Assembly: GCA_009760855.2 (NCBI GenBank)
Contig: WPIO01000118.1
Location: 312,001 to 376,000 of the forward strand
Source of the DNA: Cristatella mucedo
Taxonomy: Eukaryota > Bryozoa > Phylactolaemata > Cristatellidae
Length of the DNA stretch: 64,000 bases
Direction of reading: 5' to 3'
Made by a program: the position numbers and the translations under genes
Shown here: positions 33,601 to 44,312 of the stretch, in pieces
How positions within the stretch are numbered: the first letter of the stretch is position 1
Layout: each line of letters opens with the position of its first letter
Notes under the pieces: model-generated
The model's input: the letters and a program-made list of their open reading frames with translations, nothing else
Databases searched by the model: none
Told to the model about the DNA's origin: nothing

Positions 33601-36600
33601 GGCCGTCGAGCGAAGCGCAGACGGAAATTCCGCCGCCGCCGACGACGACAGCTAACACCGCCAGCTTATTCAATGACGCACGGAGCCGAATGGAAGTAGG
33701 CGACTCTCCTCACCCCTCTGCCGCCGCTCCCTTCCGCCTCCTTCCCACGGCTGCCACCAAGGCCCCGCGTCACACCAGTCGCAGGCAGAGCTGCGCAGAC
33801 GGAGCGCTGGAATGCCAAGTCTATTAAGGAGCGGCGCTGGCCAGCGAAACCCCGAGCCCAAGATGCGAAGTGGCTGCTCCTTTGTTTAGCTATCGGGCAA
33901 TTGCCGTGAGTAATTGTGTGCACTCATGTAGAGCTCTGCGAGTAAATTGGCAAGTGCGCAGTCAGTCCGCACGCGTGTCTGTGTGTGGGTGCATGCGTGC
34001 GCGCGTGCTGTTACGAAGGTGCTGTTTTAGCGGGTTCTGCACTGAAGCGTACAGCTGTCTATTCGGCGGTCACGGAAGGTTAAATGTGTCCAGCAGAAAC
34101 TGCAGCGTAAAGCTTTCATACGACGCCAGAGCGCAAATGAATTGCTTGCTCAATGCCTCGTGCGTATTCGACTGACTATTACGCGACTTTAGCTTTGTGC
34201 CACCTATCCATTGATTACCAAATACCGGTAACGGGCCATTATAATTCACGAACCACGAATAATATCTCGACAGTCATAACATGTCCGAACCAGGAACCCG
34301 ATGTTCCACGGCCCTCCTAAACTCAAGGCTCCCGATAATATCGGATACCTAACGCAACCGACTGCGGTAGGCGCCGATGTTGGTAATGGAAATGGCGGCG
34401 CACTAGCTCGGCCGGTAAAGTCTAACGACGAACAAGCAATAAGTCAAATTGCGCTGCCAGTATACGGTCACGTGGCGGCCAGGAGCGCGCCAATAGGGCG
34501 GGCGGAGCTTCTGCTGGGGCGGAACCGCGAAATGGCATGACACGCCCACATTGTCCTAGCATGGGAGCCTGGCGAGAGTTGCACCCCCACCGAAACTTTG
34601 CTGCGGTTGGGGTTCAGTGGCTCTCCGAGCCCCATGCGAGAGTAGTTACACGCCATGGCTGGAGCCGCGATAGTTCACGAAGTAGCTCGCTTTTCCCGAC
34701 CGAGGTCGTAGGTTCGAATCCTACAGTGGTGAAAATTTATTGCCAACTGCAAACCCTATTACAGCAATTAAGGTTCTTCTGCGGCTATACAAATGAGGCT
34801 GTTAAATCAACCAATACTATTGATAGACGCATGTAACCCTCTGTGGCTGCCAAAAAGGCTGCTCCACTCTGTGGATACGATCTTGTTATTTTAAGGTAAT
34901 GGCACTTGTCATTGCCGCCGCTACCAACTACTGTTGGCATACTGCGGTGCATCGGGGCTGCACCAGCCAACCGCTGGCCGTTCTCAATAGCCCAGGGCTG
35001 GGGAAGCATTTGTCCCGCGTCAGTAAAGACAAACGCTCCTAGGAGCACTGCGTTTGCGACCTATAGGCATTAGTGCAGAAGCCGCTATACCGCTTTTGCA
35101 ACATTTTGCTGTATTCGCGCCTGAGTGTAGGCCGAAAGGACTCGCCAAGCGCGAGGTGGTTATATGTCATCAAAAACCGCGGTCAGTCCGCAGCCCATGG
35201 CGATAGGCACGGAGCCGGTTGCGATATTCATCAGTCAGCCACTGGACGGTGTGACTTGCATGCTGACCCTGTGCATGTCACCCCTAACCATGTTATTCTT
35301 GTTGCTTATCGAGAATGCTACCGCTAACCTTTCGATCGTGCTTCCTTTGCAGCAGTTGTAAAGCGCCCAGAAAGAGATTGAGTTCTCTGAGGGTGCTTTA
35401 TCAAATGTCTTATTATTATTATTAGGGCTGAACTTACTATGTGGTAGCCGGTCGCCCGCTGTTTCGACCGACTTCCTTTTCTTCGCACTGCTATGCTGCT
35501 TTACGGGGCCTCTCGTCGTTATCGCTTCCTTTGCAGATGTCTGCCAGCAGCCTACTTAAGTACAGTAATACTTGCGCAAACCAGAAGCCGCTTACGCTTT
35601 TGATTTCGCGATAGAAAACTCTCCAGAGTAGTAACGTCTACTTAGTCCTTGTGGTATTGGGGAATTACAGAAGGAGATCCATTCCAATATTTGAGTGATA
35701 TTTTAATATTTTAAATCATCAAACGGAAATTTCAATTAAATTCTGATTTTATTATTATTACAGGTTTCACGTGGAAAAAAACAGGTTTTTCTCTCGCAAC
35801 GCCAAAGTAGCGGATCTGCGCAGGGAGGCAGGAGAAGGTAAATACGGTGGTCCACTCACTCTCGTATGTAAATATTTTACTTAATATTTTTGGATGTCAT
35901 GTAGCAAGTTTTTATAGCATCGATGTGGTGATGCTCCCAAAGCCTAGAACTCCCTCCCGATTTGCGTCAGAACATCCCCTGACTTGACCACATTTAAAAA
36001 GAATTTAAAAACACACCTATTTAGGACAGCATTTAGTGGGTCCCTGTGATTCGTCTTTTATATGCTTATGCGTGCTGACACTGTGCATGCTGCCACTAAC
36101 CACATTTGCATGCTGACCCTTTGCATGTCACCCTAACCATGTTATTCATGTTGTTTGTCTATCAAGCATGGTATTACTCACCATTTAATTGCATTTCCCT
36201 TTGCAGCAAATGTAAAGCGCCTAGAGAGAGATTGAGTTCTCTGAGGGCGCTTTATCCAGTGCATTAATATTATTATTATTATTATGTATCTTCGTCTGTA
36301 ACTCCACAAATCCACAAAGACTAATGCAGCTTCTCTTCATTTACAGGGAGGCACAAACTGATAATCTTTCTCATGCGAGAATTTTAAAGTTAATCTGTCT
36401 GAGAACTAATTTAATAAACATTATTTATTTATTAATACTCGGGTAACGAATAAAACAAGGAATTATTAGAGGAAAGGGGAAATGCGAGTAAATTCTCAAA
36501 TTTGACTTTGGTCCTGCAACTTCAACCCTGAAATCTGTATCAGTCAATATGGAAACTTACTCTTCTTGATTTACTGAAAGCAGCCGGCAGAATGGTATCT

Positions 36601-39600
36601 CAATTCGTCCTACCGAAAGCCCGCGTTACATTCATCACCGTCTGTTTAACCACCATTCTTCTCCTTACGTAAATCCAGTCGATTCTTATCTTAAGCGATA
36701 GACGTGCCAAGTGGCGAGCGCGCTCGACTAAAATTTGGCCATGCAAGTAGCACTCATAGGAAGCTCCTAACATAAAATGTGGTGCAATTTTTAAAATACG
36801 TGGCCACCGAAAGCCATCTCTCGAGAGTGGGAGCAGAAAGAATTTACCTGGAGAGCGGAGCGATCCACTAATCTCTGGCTTTCACGTCCGGAGCTCTAGC
36901 TATTGAGTCTTTTGAGCCTATTGAGACTCTGTTGTCATGCACTCGGCACAGGTTTTAAGGCATTGGCTTAAACGAATCACTTACGTTGCGGAGCCGAATC
37001 CGGGCGTCCTGCCTGAACGCACTGTTGTTTATTTTATTTGCAATCATGAAGTCTCCTGCGGTTGGGGACTAGATTCATAGGTCTCGCGGGAAAATCTCAA
37101 TTAAAAAAGTTGCAGTGGAAATTAGTAATACAAAAACAACATACGGCACCACCGGTATCTGCACACGCATTCAACATTTATTCATGCGGGTGGAGGAAAA
37201 GGCCGGGGCGGTGGCTGCTGGTCAAAGACTGAATGGACTCAAGAGACTGTCCTTGAACCTTTCAAAAATGCTGTTAATAGGCCACTAATTAAGAAAACAA
37301 CACTAGACTAAGATCACTCCGCCCAGTCTCCTTACTGCTGTTCCTGTCACAGACTCTGGAGTGAATTGTGTCAGACCGGCTGAATTCTTGCATTGAAACT
37401 TCAAAACACAACCAAGTTCTAGTCGGGTTTTAGAGCTAATCACTCCAAAGAACCCAGCGTTGCTTCAGATGTACAACGACCTTCTGAGAATACAGACTTG
37501 GTGAAGTCTCTCTGTTTGTTTTCTTGATTTTTCTGCATCGTCTGATACAATTGATCTGACCATTGATCCTTTTCGAGTGCCTCTCATCTCGTCTGGGTAT
37601 CACTGATACTGCACTGAAATGGTTCAAGTCCTATTTCAGTAAGGGATTCTATAGTATTGATGTGGACGGGCAAAGGTCATCCGACGAAGCACTAAAGTAC
37701 GGGTTAACTCAGGGCTCGGTGACCGGTCAGCTTCTTTTCAAATTTCATACTGGCTCTTTCTTTTGTCGATATGACTGCCAGCCCAATCTTGGCTTTAACT
37801 TCAGGTGGCACTCAGTTGTACCGTGGCTTTAATTTCTCCCAGCCCTCCAGCATGTTGAATTCTCTCAACTCCCTTGTAACATGTACTGCTGACATCCGCA
37901 GCAAACTTTCTCAAGTGGAATGAAGATAAAACCAACTTTACAGTTATGGGCAAACCAACTGAAATTGGGACTGGAAACTTGACGCTCAAAATCGGCTCTG
38001 CCAGCATATCTCCCGTAGCATCTGCACGAAATCTAGGTTTCCAGCTCAAAATTGAACTTTAACTAGACGACCACATCAGCTCCACAGTAGAGTCTGTCAA
38101 ATTTCAGGTGCAAAAAACTTTGCCAGATTTCGGGCCATATTAGACTGGGATACTACATCTACATTGGTCCATGCATCTATGACATCCCGTCTCGACTTAT
38201 GTAGCTCACTGCTTGCAGGTCTATCGGCCTATGCAATCGGGCGCAAACAGTTGGTGCAAAACTCTGCAGCCAGGCTTGTCTGTCGTGAGCGTCGCAGTTG
38301 CCACATCACACCCTTCTCGCCGACGCGCATTGGCTTCCTATCAAGCAGCATATTGACTTCAAGGTTTTGTCACGCCTTAGAGGTCTCTTCCTTCTCTGGC
38401 TCCAGCCTACTTATCAGAGCTACTCTGCAACCAGGCTAATCATCATACCATCCGCTCTTCTGATTCGAGTCATTTAGCTGCACATCGAACTAACGACAAA
38501 TCCGTCGGAGACCATTACCTTTATTTTGCACGCCCCAAAGCCTGGGACTAGCTCCCGAATGACGTCACAGCATCCCCAATGAAGTTTAAAAAGAAGCCAA
38601 AAACATACCTGTTCCTAGCGGCATCATCTGGGTCCCTGTGATTTGTCTTTGGCGTGCTTAAAGTGTGCTGACACTGAGCATGCTACCGCTAGCCATGTTA
38701 TGCATGATGACATTGCATGCTACCACTGAACATCTGGTCAAGCTTCATCTACAGTATATGTAAAGTGCCCAGAAAGAGTCCAAGTTCTCCGAGGGCGCTC
38801 AGCAAATATATTAATTTTATTTTATGCACACGGGAAAGGGCGGTACGTTGAGCACTTTTCGAACAACGCGAGAGCTAACGTGCCAGCAGTTTAAAAAGCC
38901 CGTCCAACTCGATGGCGAATCTGAGGGATTGGCGCCGTCATTCTCCGTCTCACTCCTTCCTTTCTCGCTGCTGCTCACGTGCTCACTAAATAAGTGGAGC
39001 TGCGTGATGAATCGCCACCCTGAAAGAACTTCGGTATTCTCCATTTTATATATTTTCCAGGAGCAAGCAGTGTTGATGGCGAGTAATTAGAGGATAAGCA
39101 ACACCTGTATCTACGTCAAGCAGCCTTCTGAAGCAATTATTAGAGGTATTTTACAAAGTGACTCTGCTCTGCAATAAGCTGCGTCCGCAGCTTCCTGTTT
39201 AAGAGTAGCGGCCGTTCTTCATTCGAGGCCCTAGCTCGTCCGTCACACAATCTCCGAGAAACACGATTTATCAGCACGAGTCTTCAGTCCGATAGTTCTA
39301 ACGTTTGTCATCCAGTTCTAATGTTTGTCAACAGAACAAGTCCATGAGCTTCCCGACTCTATATTCCACATAGTCCAGACAGATCAAAGATAGAAATGGA
39401 ATTTGCCAAGTGTTTGCTTAATTAGCAACGCCGTAGTAAAAACGCAATAGTTATAATAGATTATATTACACTAGTGGTTCTTACCACGATTCGAAAACCA
39501 CCAATCCTGGCACCCAAAATCGAGGTTAGATTGATATCGGTCCAACTTTCGTGTATACTGATTGCCCCGTTAGTCTCGGCACAGCGGTAAGGTGCTTTCA

Positions 39601-40283
39601 GCTCGCGAATGCTGTAAGCGGGTTGGTGGCCTCTTCTGCTCTTCTGTCTCTAAATAAATGCAGTACTACCTACTCTACTAGCCATCCAATCATGCTTTGC
39701 AGCCAATGTAAAGCGTCTATAAAAAGATTCAGTTCCCTGAGGGCGCTTTATCAAGTGTGTTGTTGTTATTATTATTATTACTACTACTACTACCGTCCTA
39801 GTCAGTTGCATGCTTTCCATATACTTATCCTGCTAGCTACTCGCGGCCACCGTGATGGATCGCCGTTAGATGCAAGCTCTCTACTGCTTGCACGCATAAT
39901 CTTTCGCATTCTCTTGAACCCTGAGCGCCGAGGAAAAACTGGGCTTGGCTTGCAAAGGGGCTCTTTGGCGCGCCTGCCCTTCATCAGTATGACCTCAATA
40001 CAAAGAAAGTGAAACGACAGCTGCAGCGTTGCACCAGTGACCAATCAAAGTACTTTTGTCTTACGCAGGCAAGTCAGAGAGAGCGGACATCTTTCGCCTG
40101 GACGAGAAGAAGCTAAAACGACTTCAGGTTGCCCAGCAGCAGATACTGTACGATCGGTCGCTCCGTCGCGTCGAGAGCTTCCTGGGCGTGGCCACATCAC
40201 CGACAAGCCGGCGCGCCTCGCAGCCGATGCTCACCGAACGCGAGGCCAGGGTTATATCGCTACTTCAAGCGAGTGTGAAGTGA
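30488..40283 (+). CDS. unrecognised coiled-coil protein, four exons, 404 residues
   Basis: Exons 30488-30678, 31053-31787, 35764-35837 and 40069-40283 join in frame (1215 nt with stop) at standard GT-AG sites. The N-terminus is Gly-rich (GGRGGGAGGAAGGG), then a charged helical segment (KFVQERAKFSNLKWERELSR, YELQQEIYAVRGIYRCQKME). A long low-complexity Ala/Ser region follows (residues about 115-170), then a DDDDDD run. The conserved-looking C-terminal third has SSSELLMSLLGDKFASEDAI, KVDFYADEYTDGALAYAKRR and IFRLDEKKLKRLQVAQQQIL. No signal peptide or membrane segment. I do not recognise the family; a coiled-coil scaffold is the most that can be said. Confidence 0.75.
30776..30812. repeat. perfect hairpin, 15-bp arms
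   Basis: GCAGCTGCTTCGGCT (30776-30790), 7-nt loop, exact reverse complement at 30798-30812. In intron 1 of the coiled-coil gene, right after a (GCT)n run. Confidence 0.95.
30829..30864. repeat. perfect hairpin, 16-bp arms
   Basis: GCAGCACGGCCGCTCG (30829-30844), 4-nt loop CCTG, exact reverse complement at 30849-30864. Seventeen bases after the preceding hairpin, same intron. Confidence 0.95.
31053..31787 (+). CDS. coiled-coil gene exon 2
   Basis: Acceptor cttggcag, donor GACG|gtgagt, 735 nt. Contains the second helix, the Ala/Ser low-complexity tract and the DYA...AKRR region. Phase 2 in and out. Confidence 0.8.
32430..32762. repeat. GA-rich low-complexity tract with internal tandem duplication
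   Basis: About 330 bp of imperfect GAGAGA/GGGAGA. Within it GAGAGGGGAGAGTGGCTAGA is repeated twice at about 38-bp spacing (32676-32756). Confidence 0.9.
33283..33305. repeat. (CAG)n triplet run
   Basis: About 7.5 uninterrupted CAG units, followed by GC-rich sequence. Confidence 0.9.
33351..33385. repeat. perfect hairpin, 15-bp arms
   Basis: ACTGCGGCCGACGCG (33351-33365), 5-nt loop, exact reverse complement at 33371-33385. In intron 2 of the coiled-coil gene. Confidence 0.95.
33536..33558. repeat. (GCC)n triplet run
   Basis: About 7-8 GCC units in a GC-rich block. Confidence 0.9.
34661..34812 (+). mobile_element. SINE1, tRNA-derived
   Basis: Head with GAGGTCGTAGGTTCGAATCC (perfect B box GGTTCGAATCC at 34711-34721), the TTTATTGCCAACTGCAA block, and GAGGCTGTTAAATCAACC at the end. 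Confidence 0.9.
35254..35425 (+). mobile_element. LINE family A 3' end
   Basis: 3'UTR (CATGCTGACCCTGTGCATG), stem-loop with AAAGCGCCCAGAAAGAGATT and TTCTCTGAGGGTGC, (TTA)n tail. About 340 bp upstream of exon 3 of the coiled-coil gene. Confidence 0.85.
35764..35837 (+). CDS. coiled-coil gene exon 3
   Basis: Acceptor ttattacag, donor GAAG|gtaaat, 74 nt. Encodes FHVEKNRFFSRNAKVADLRR. It would be missed by ORF length alone but fits both neighbours in phase. Confidence 0.75.
35925..36285 (+). mobile_element. LINE family A 3' end
   Basis: Coding tail from CTCCCAAAGCC through TSPDLTTFKKNLK, 3'UTR, stem-loop and a (TTA)n tail. Directly joined to a reversed family B end at 36286. Confidence 0.85.
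36286..36340 (-). mobile_element. LINE family B terminal fragment
   Basis: Matches the B 3' end (GTATCTTCGTCTGTAACTCC then ACAAAGACT) in minus orientation, cut after about 55 bp. Confidence 0.65.
36341..37314. other. intronic sequence, no recognised feature
   Basis: AT-rich, within intron 3 of the coiled-coil gene. No repeat family or exon recognised. Confidence 0.5.
37315..38822 (+). mobile_element. old, near full reverse transcriptase LINE (family A relative)
   Basis: The longest A-type copy. It has decayed palm motifs (CAFDFSAS-type to TQGSVTGQLLF, 37540-37745), then a TQL(Y) block around 37810, KIGSASISPVASARNLG near 37990, the thumb block LVQNSAARLVCRERRS (about 38250) and the C-terminal tail to about 38630. 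The 3'UTR and stem-loop (AAAGTGCCCAGAAAGAGTCC) end at 38822 in a short AT tail. Many stops and frameshifts; clearly older than the other A copies. Confidence 0.8.
38823..39669. other. intronic sequence, no recognised feature
   Basis: Two opposing open frames at 38817-39090 mirror each other and have no domain. A degenerate 20-bp duplication (TTCTAACGTTTGTCA / TTCTAATGTTTGTCA) lies near 39296-39335. Confidence 0.5.
39670..39795 (+). mobile_element. LINE family A terminal fragment
   Basis: 3'UTR end, stem-loop (AAAGCGTCTATAAAAAGATT), then a TTG/TTA/CTA triplet tail. 270 bp upstream of exon 4 of the coiled-coil gene. Confidence 0.8.
40069..40283 (+). CDS. coiled-coil gene exon 4 with stop
   Basis: Acceptor cttacgcag, 215 nt to the stop at 40283. 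Encodes KSERADIFRLDEKKLKRL, RSLRRVESFLG and TEREARVISLLQASVK. Confidence 0.8.
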
Positions 40284-41315
40284 AAGACCTTCTGTAGTGC
40301 CGAGGCCATCGCACTCAATGCCGAGGCCATCAAACTTGGAGCAACAGAGCGGCCATCGCTCGGAAAGAGCTTTTGTGCAGTAATTGTGGAGTATATTCAA
40401 ACAATACGACGGCGACTCTCATTAAAATCACATCTCTAGACGGCTCAGACAGCAGCAACATGGGCAACAGGAAATAGAGGAAAAGCGTTCGCCACGCGGA
40501 TGCAGCTTGCATAAAGCCATGAAATGACATAAAACTTGCAAAGGCAAGCAAGTATCGTCCATAGGCCAGCGTGCCCAAGTAATCTTGAAGACAATCGCGG
40601 TTAGTGGGACCACTGGCAAGTAGCATGCACTCAATCAGGCACGGGTAAACACCCAAAGCAAACAGGGATACCAAAATGCATGCTCACTGGGTGAAGGGAA
40701 AGCTTATCGGAAAAGGCGCACCGTTAGCTGGGACTCGAAAAATTATTTGATAGGGAGCCAATAAGCCTCAGACAGAAAGAAGTGTTGTGACGTATTTGCC
40801 TAGATTACGAGCAGTCGTCACGTGACCAGCGCTCGGTCGACCAATCTTGAGGGCTAGGACTTGGAGAGCTTTCGGCTGACACTAGGTTTACCCATAAATT
40901 ATACGCTGATCTTGTCATTGTTAAGCTTCAGTACGGCCATCCAAGGGCGAATGCCGACCACGGAGGCTGCAAGGGAATTAAGTGAGGTGGATGAGCAGCA
41001 AGGTCTAGGCGAAGGATATAGGAGCTGGGTGTCATCGGGAAGTAATGAAGGCCAACACCTTATTTGGGGATGACATTAGTCGGAGGTAGAGTATAGATAG
41101 TGAAAAGAAGTGAGGCATGAGACCGAGCCCTAAGACTCATTACACTTCCAAAGGTAGCTAAATGACCGAAAGTTCTTTCCACTTACACAGTGACATCTCT
41201 CATTTAGGTAGAACCTTATCCAGTTTAGGACTATGCCAGCGATACCTCCGCGTGTTGAGAGACATTGTATAAGGATCTGACAAACAGTTTTGTTAAATAA
41301 TTCTGATAGATTTCA
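40284..41315. other. 3' flank of the coiled-coil gene, no further gene recognised
   Basis: Probable 3'UTR at the start; ATTAAA near 40421 could be its poly(A) signal. A hydrophobic minus-strand frame at 40674-40330 is discussed under rejected items. Confidence 0.4.
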
Positions 41316-41466
41316 GCCTAAAGGTAAGGTGCTTGCACTGCACTAACCCGGTCGTGGGCTGGAGTCCTGAAGCGGGTAATCCTTTATTGCCCACTGCAAG
41401 CGATGGGAAATAGCAGATAAGGCTCTTTTGTCAGTATATCAATGAGACTTTTATATCAGCTAAGCT
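41316..41466 (+). mobile_element. SINE1, 5'-truncated
   Basis: Lacks the A-box part. Keeps GGTCGTGGGCTGGAGTCCTG, the GATAAGGCTCTTTTGTC block and the ATATCAGCTAAG end. Confidence 0.75.
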
Positions 41467-41700
41467 CTACTTTAGATTCAGGAATACCATCAGAGTGGCC
41501 TTACCCTAATCAGCATTGTTCAGCGAATAATTTAAACCTGATGGAGAACAGTTTCCGTGGAATGGTAAGCTCTAAAGCCCAATATGAACTTAGTAGCAAG
41601 GTCTGATGAATTGATTTAACCATGCAGTTTCCGGGTCGCCACTCGTTCAGGCGTCTTGGGTAAGAATGGCAGAAGAGAAACCGGACGAACTTTGCATTCT

Positions 41701-42000
41701 CATAATAATAATAATAATAATATGTTTGTATAGCGCCCTCAGAGAGCCTAATCTCTTTCTAAGCACTTTGCAATGCTGTATGGAAAGCATTATCTAATGA
41801 TTGATGGTAACAGCCGCCAGCAGCAGGCATAATGTATACGCAGGTACATGCACATGAAGAACGAATCACAAAGACCCACCAAATGCTATTATAAACAGGT
41901 GCCTTGTAAGCTTCTTTTTAAATTTCATGTCATGGAACTGTGTGACGTGCTTCGGTAATGAGTTCCAGGCTCATGATCTAGGGTCGGCTTTTTAATGAGT
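41701..42000 (-). mobile_element. LINE family A, diverged 3' end
   Basis: (AAT)n, stem-loop reading TATAGCGCCCTCAGAGAGCC, and a shortened 3'UTR. The coding tail is too decayed to read through. Confidence 0.75.
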
Positions 42001-42999
42001 GGCCCGACAGTTGGCATTTTCGCAGGGTAGAAAAATTCACCGGTAACCAGAGAAATATTCACCAAATTTTGCGATAATGAGCGAAAATGGTCTATGCATC
42101 TCATAAGAATAAGGGTTGGGACAGGATTTAGAGGACTAATGATATTTATAGCCTGAGGGCAAGTTTAGCGACGAGTTCAATTCTCAATTGCTTGAGTTAC
42201 CGAGGGGAGGTTCAATTCATGCTCAACGGAGGGCTGCGAAGCAGCCACGGTTTCAAGTTTCCCCTCACGCGCTAGACCCAAATCCCAATTTACTTCGCGA
42301 CAATGAATGAGAGTCTATTTCTAATTGCAAGTAATTGAGAAAATAACGTTGCTATTTGGATAGCTTCGATGGCCACAAAGACTTTAAATGCAGTTTTTCC
42401 AAAATATCTGGCTGCGAACGAACACTGAAGGCACAGCGTTCGCATTTAGGCGTGCCGTACCAGCACTAAGGTTTGGCTGCACAACAGCCAGGCCGAGGAT
42501 TGCCCGTTGCAAACGCAGGTGATAGCCGCTACGGCTCTTCTATCACTATCGAAATGAAGTTATGGAATCATCCGACAGTAACTGTATTTTTAGTTTTCAC
42601 CGAACGGTTTTTTGGGTTGCCAGAGTTCACTGGAGGTACCTCTCTCACTGACTGCAAAGGCCCACTGCTGTGGGTTAACAAACTTCTTCGGGAACTTGAA
42701 CCCAAAAGTGATACGTGCTATGTTTCGCGTAGAGTAACGCATCTCAAAAGCGCCAACTACAGCAGTTGCCCCGGCCTTCAAATTCTCCTGTAACCTAAAC
42801 AAGTAATATCCAATTATGTAAAATGTTAGGATTTAAAACCAAATTAATCCCCTGCCCTGTTTTCCCCATACCGCCTGTGCTTTTGCTACCGAATGCACAT
42901 TTTTCATCGAGCATCCTTTGCGGACTTGAATGAGCTTAATATGGCCACCTCAGATACCGGAAGCTACCGGTTTTCCAACCAGGTGTCTATAGTCTATAG
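42001..42999. other. no recognised feature
   Basis: Opposing chance frames at 42473-42802; no domain or repeat recognised. Confidence 0.5.
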
Positions 43000-43070
43000 A
43001 ACTCTAAGAAAACTAAATCTATCTATCTCTCTCTATCGGCGCTTTTCATATGCTGTACGGAGAAATATAT
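43000..43070 (-). mobile_element. LINE A / SINE2-type terminal fragment
   Basis: AGAACTCTAAGAAAACTAAA...TCGGCGCTTTTCATATGCTG corresponds to the inner part of the terminal stem-loop in minus orientation. Confidence 0.55.
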
Positions 43071-43164
43071 CCTTATGGTTTGTGATAGCCTTTGCAGCGT
43101 CAGCACGGATTAACCCTTACAAAAAGCCAGATTTTTTAGTTATTTAGTACGTCCGCCGCTACAT

Positions 43165-43360
43165 CACGATTGTGCTAGATGTGCATGCTGACCTGTGAAT
43201 TTCACCCCTACACATGCTATGCTTGATGTCATTGAGCGCGATCCTACTAACCATTCAATCGCGTTTCTTTAGCAGCAAATGCAAAGTGTCTAGAAGAATA
43301 TTAAGTTCTAAGGGAGCTATATCAAATGCATTACTATTATTAATATTATTATTAAATTGT
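43165..43360 (+). mobile_element. LINE family A 3' end
   Basis: 3'UTR (GTGCATGCTGACC), stem-loop with AAAGTGTCTAGAAGAATATT and a TTA tail. Faces the preceding reversed fragment. Confidence 0.75.
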
Positions 43361-43377
43361 TATATAGTTATCATAAT

Positions 43378-43560
43378 GAGCTGTGATGGCACACTAGGTA
43401 AGGCGGTTGCTTTCACGACCGAGGTCCCGAGGTCTTGTGTGCGATTCCTGCAGTGGGCGATTCTTTATCGCCACTGCAAGCGGTGGTGATAGCCGTAAAG
43501 GCTCTTCTGTCACTCTATAAAAAGAGGCTGTTTAATCAGCTCGGATTTATTTATTTATAT
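43378..43560 (+). mobile_element. SINE1, tRNA-derived
   Basis: Complete: GTGATGGCACACTAGGTAAGG (A box), a B-box region with a small internal duplication (CGAGGTCCCGAGGTC), the paired TCGCCACTGCAAGCGGTGG block, and AATCAGCTCGG with a TTTA-type tail. Confidence 0.9.
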
Positions 43561-44131
43561 CACTTGCGGCGCTCGATTCTTACATAATAACATTTGTTTG
43601 ATAGCGGATTGTTCATAATGCTACGTGCTAGAATATCAAAGAACTAAAGTTATAAGAAAATTTTTTTTGAAGGGGTTGCTAAGGCATTCTAGCAGCTTCG
43701 CTTTTCGCATTATGACCCCCTGTGCAATTTGAGTCCAAATCCCTTTCTTCCTTTGTTTGACATCGCTTGACTATCCAAAGCGAATTTTTACATATTAATT
43801 AATTAGAAAACTTCGTACCAGGTAATTTGCATTGCAGTAGAAATAATGGAAAGAAAATATTTCATTCAATTGTATGCAGTTTTATTTAAATTTTTCTCTT
43901 TTCTTTTCGTTCGACAGTAGCAATGCTGGTTCTTCCGCTTTCTCTACAGTCCGTTGTTGCTGACGCAACTGCAACGTAGCTGCAGAATGGTGAGCAAGTC
44001 ATTCATCTTCACTATTCGGAAATCTAACAAAAATATTTAGTGAACTTCCTGCAACTTTTGTATAGTAATTCGCGTCATACTTCACGGTCTGAAGCCTGGC
44101 AATCACACAAGAGACTGTTCAAACGGATTTA
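43561..44131. other. no recognised feature
   Basis: AT-rich sequence without repeats or exons that I can place. Confidence 0.5.
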
Positions 44132-44312
44132 AAAAATTCTATGAGAAAAATGCGTTTTTGACTTCTTTTTTGAATGTAATGAAATCAGTTGTCGTGGCAT
44201 CAATCGGGAGTGTGTACCTTGCAGGCTTTGGAAGCATAAGAATTAAGGCACGGTCTTCAAAGGATCTGAGGTTGGTTTGAGACACAGTTAAATGACTTTC
44301 CCCTTGGGTCTT

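Larger units (their letters stand above)
31788..35253. other. intron 2 of the coiled-coil gene (main part)
   Basis: GC-rich at the left and from 33 to 34 kb, with a purine-rich satellite-like stretch (32430-32762), triplet runs, a hairpin and a SINE, all listed separately. The opposing open frames at 33.1-34 kb are GC by-products. No further exon recognised. Confidence 0.5.

Noticed and set aside
34661-34735. A tRNA gene (perfect B box)
   Set aside because: The A-box half does not give a complete cloverleaf, and the unit recurs with the same SINE body at several places.
40330-40674. Hydrophobic minus-strand ORF (LLAFASFMSFHGFMQ...LLPMLLL)
   Set aside because: No ATG at its 5' end, an in-frame stop just upstream, no usable acceptor, overlap with the probable 3'UTR of the coiled-coil gene and no family recognised.
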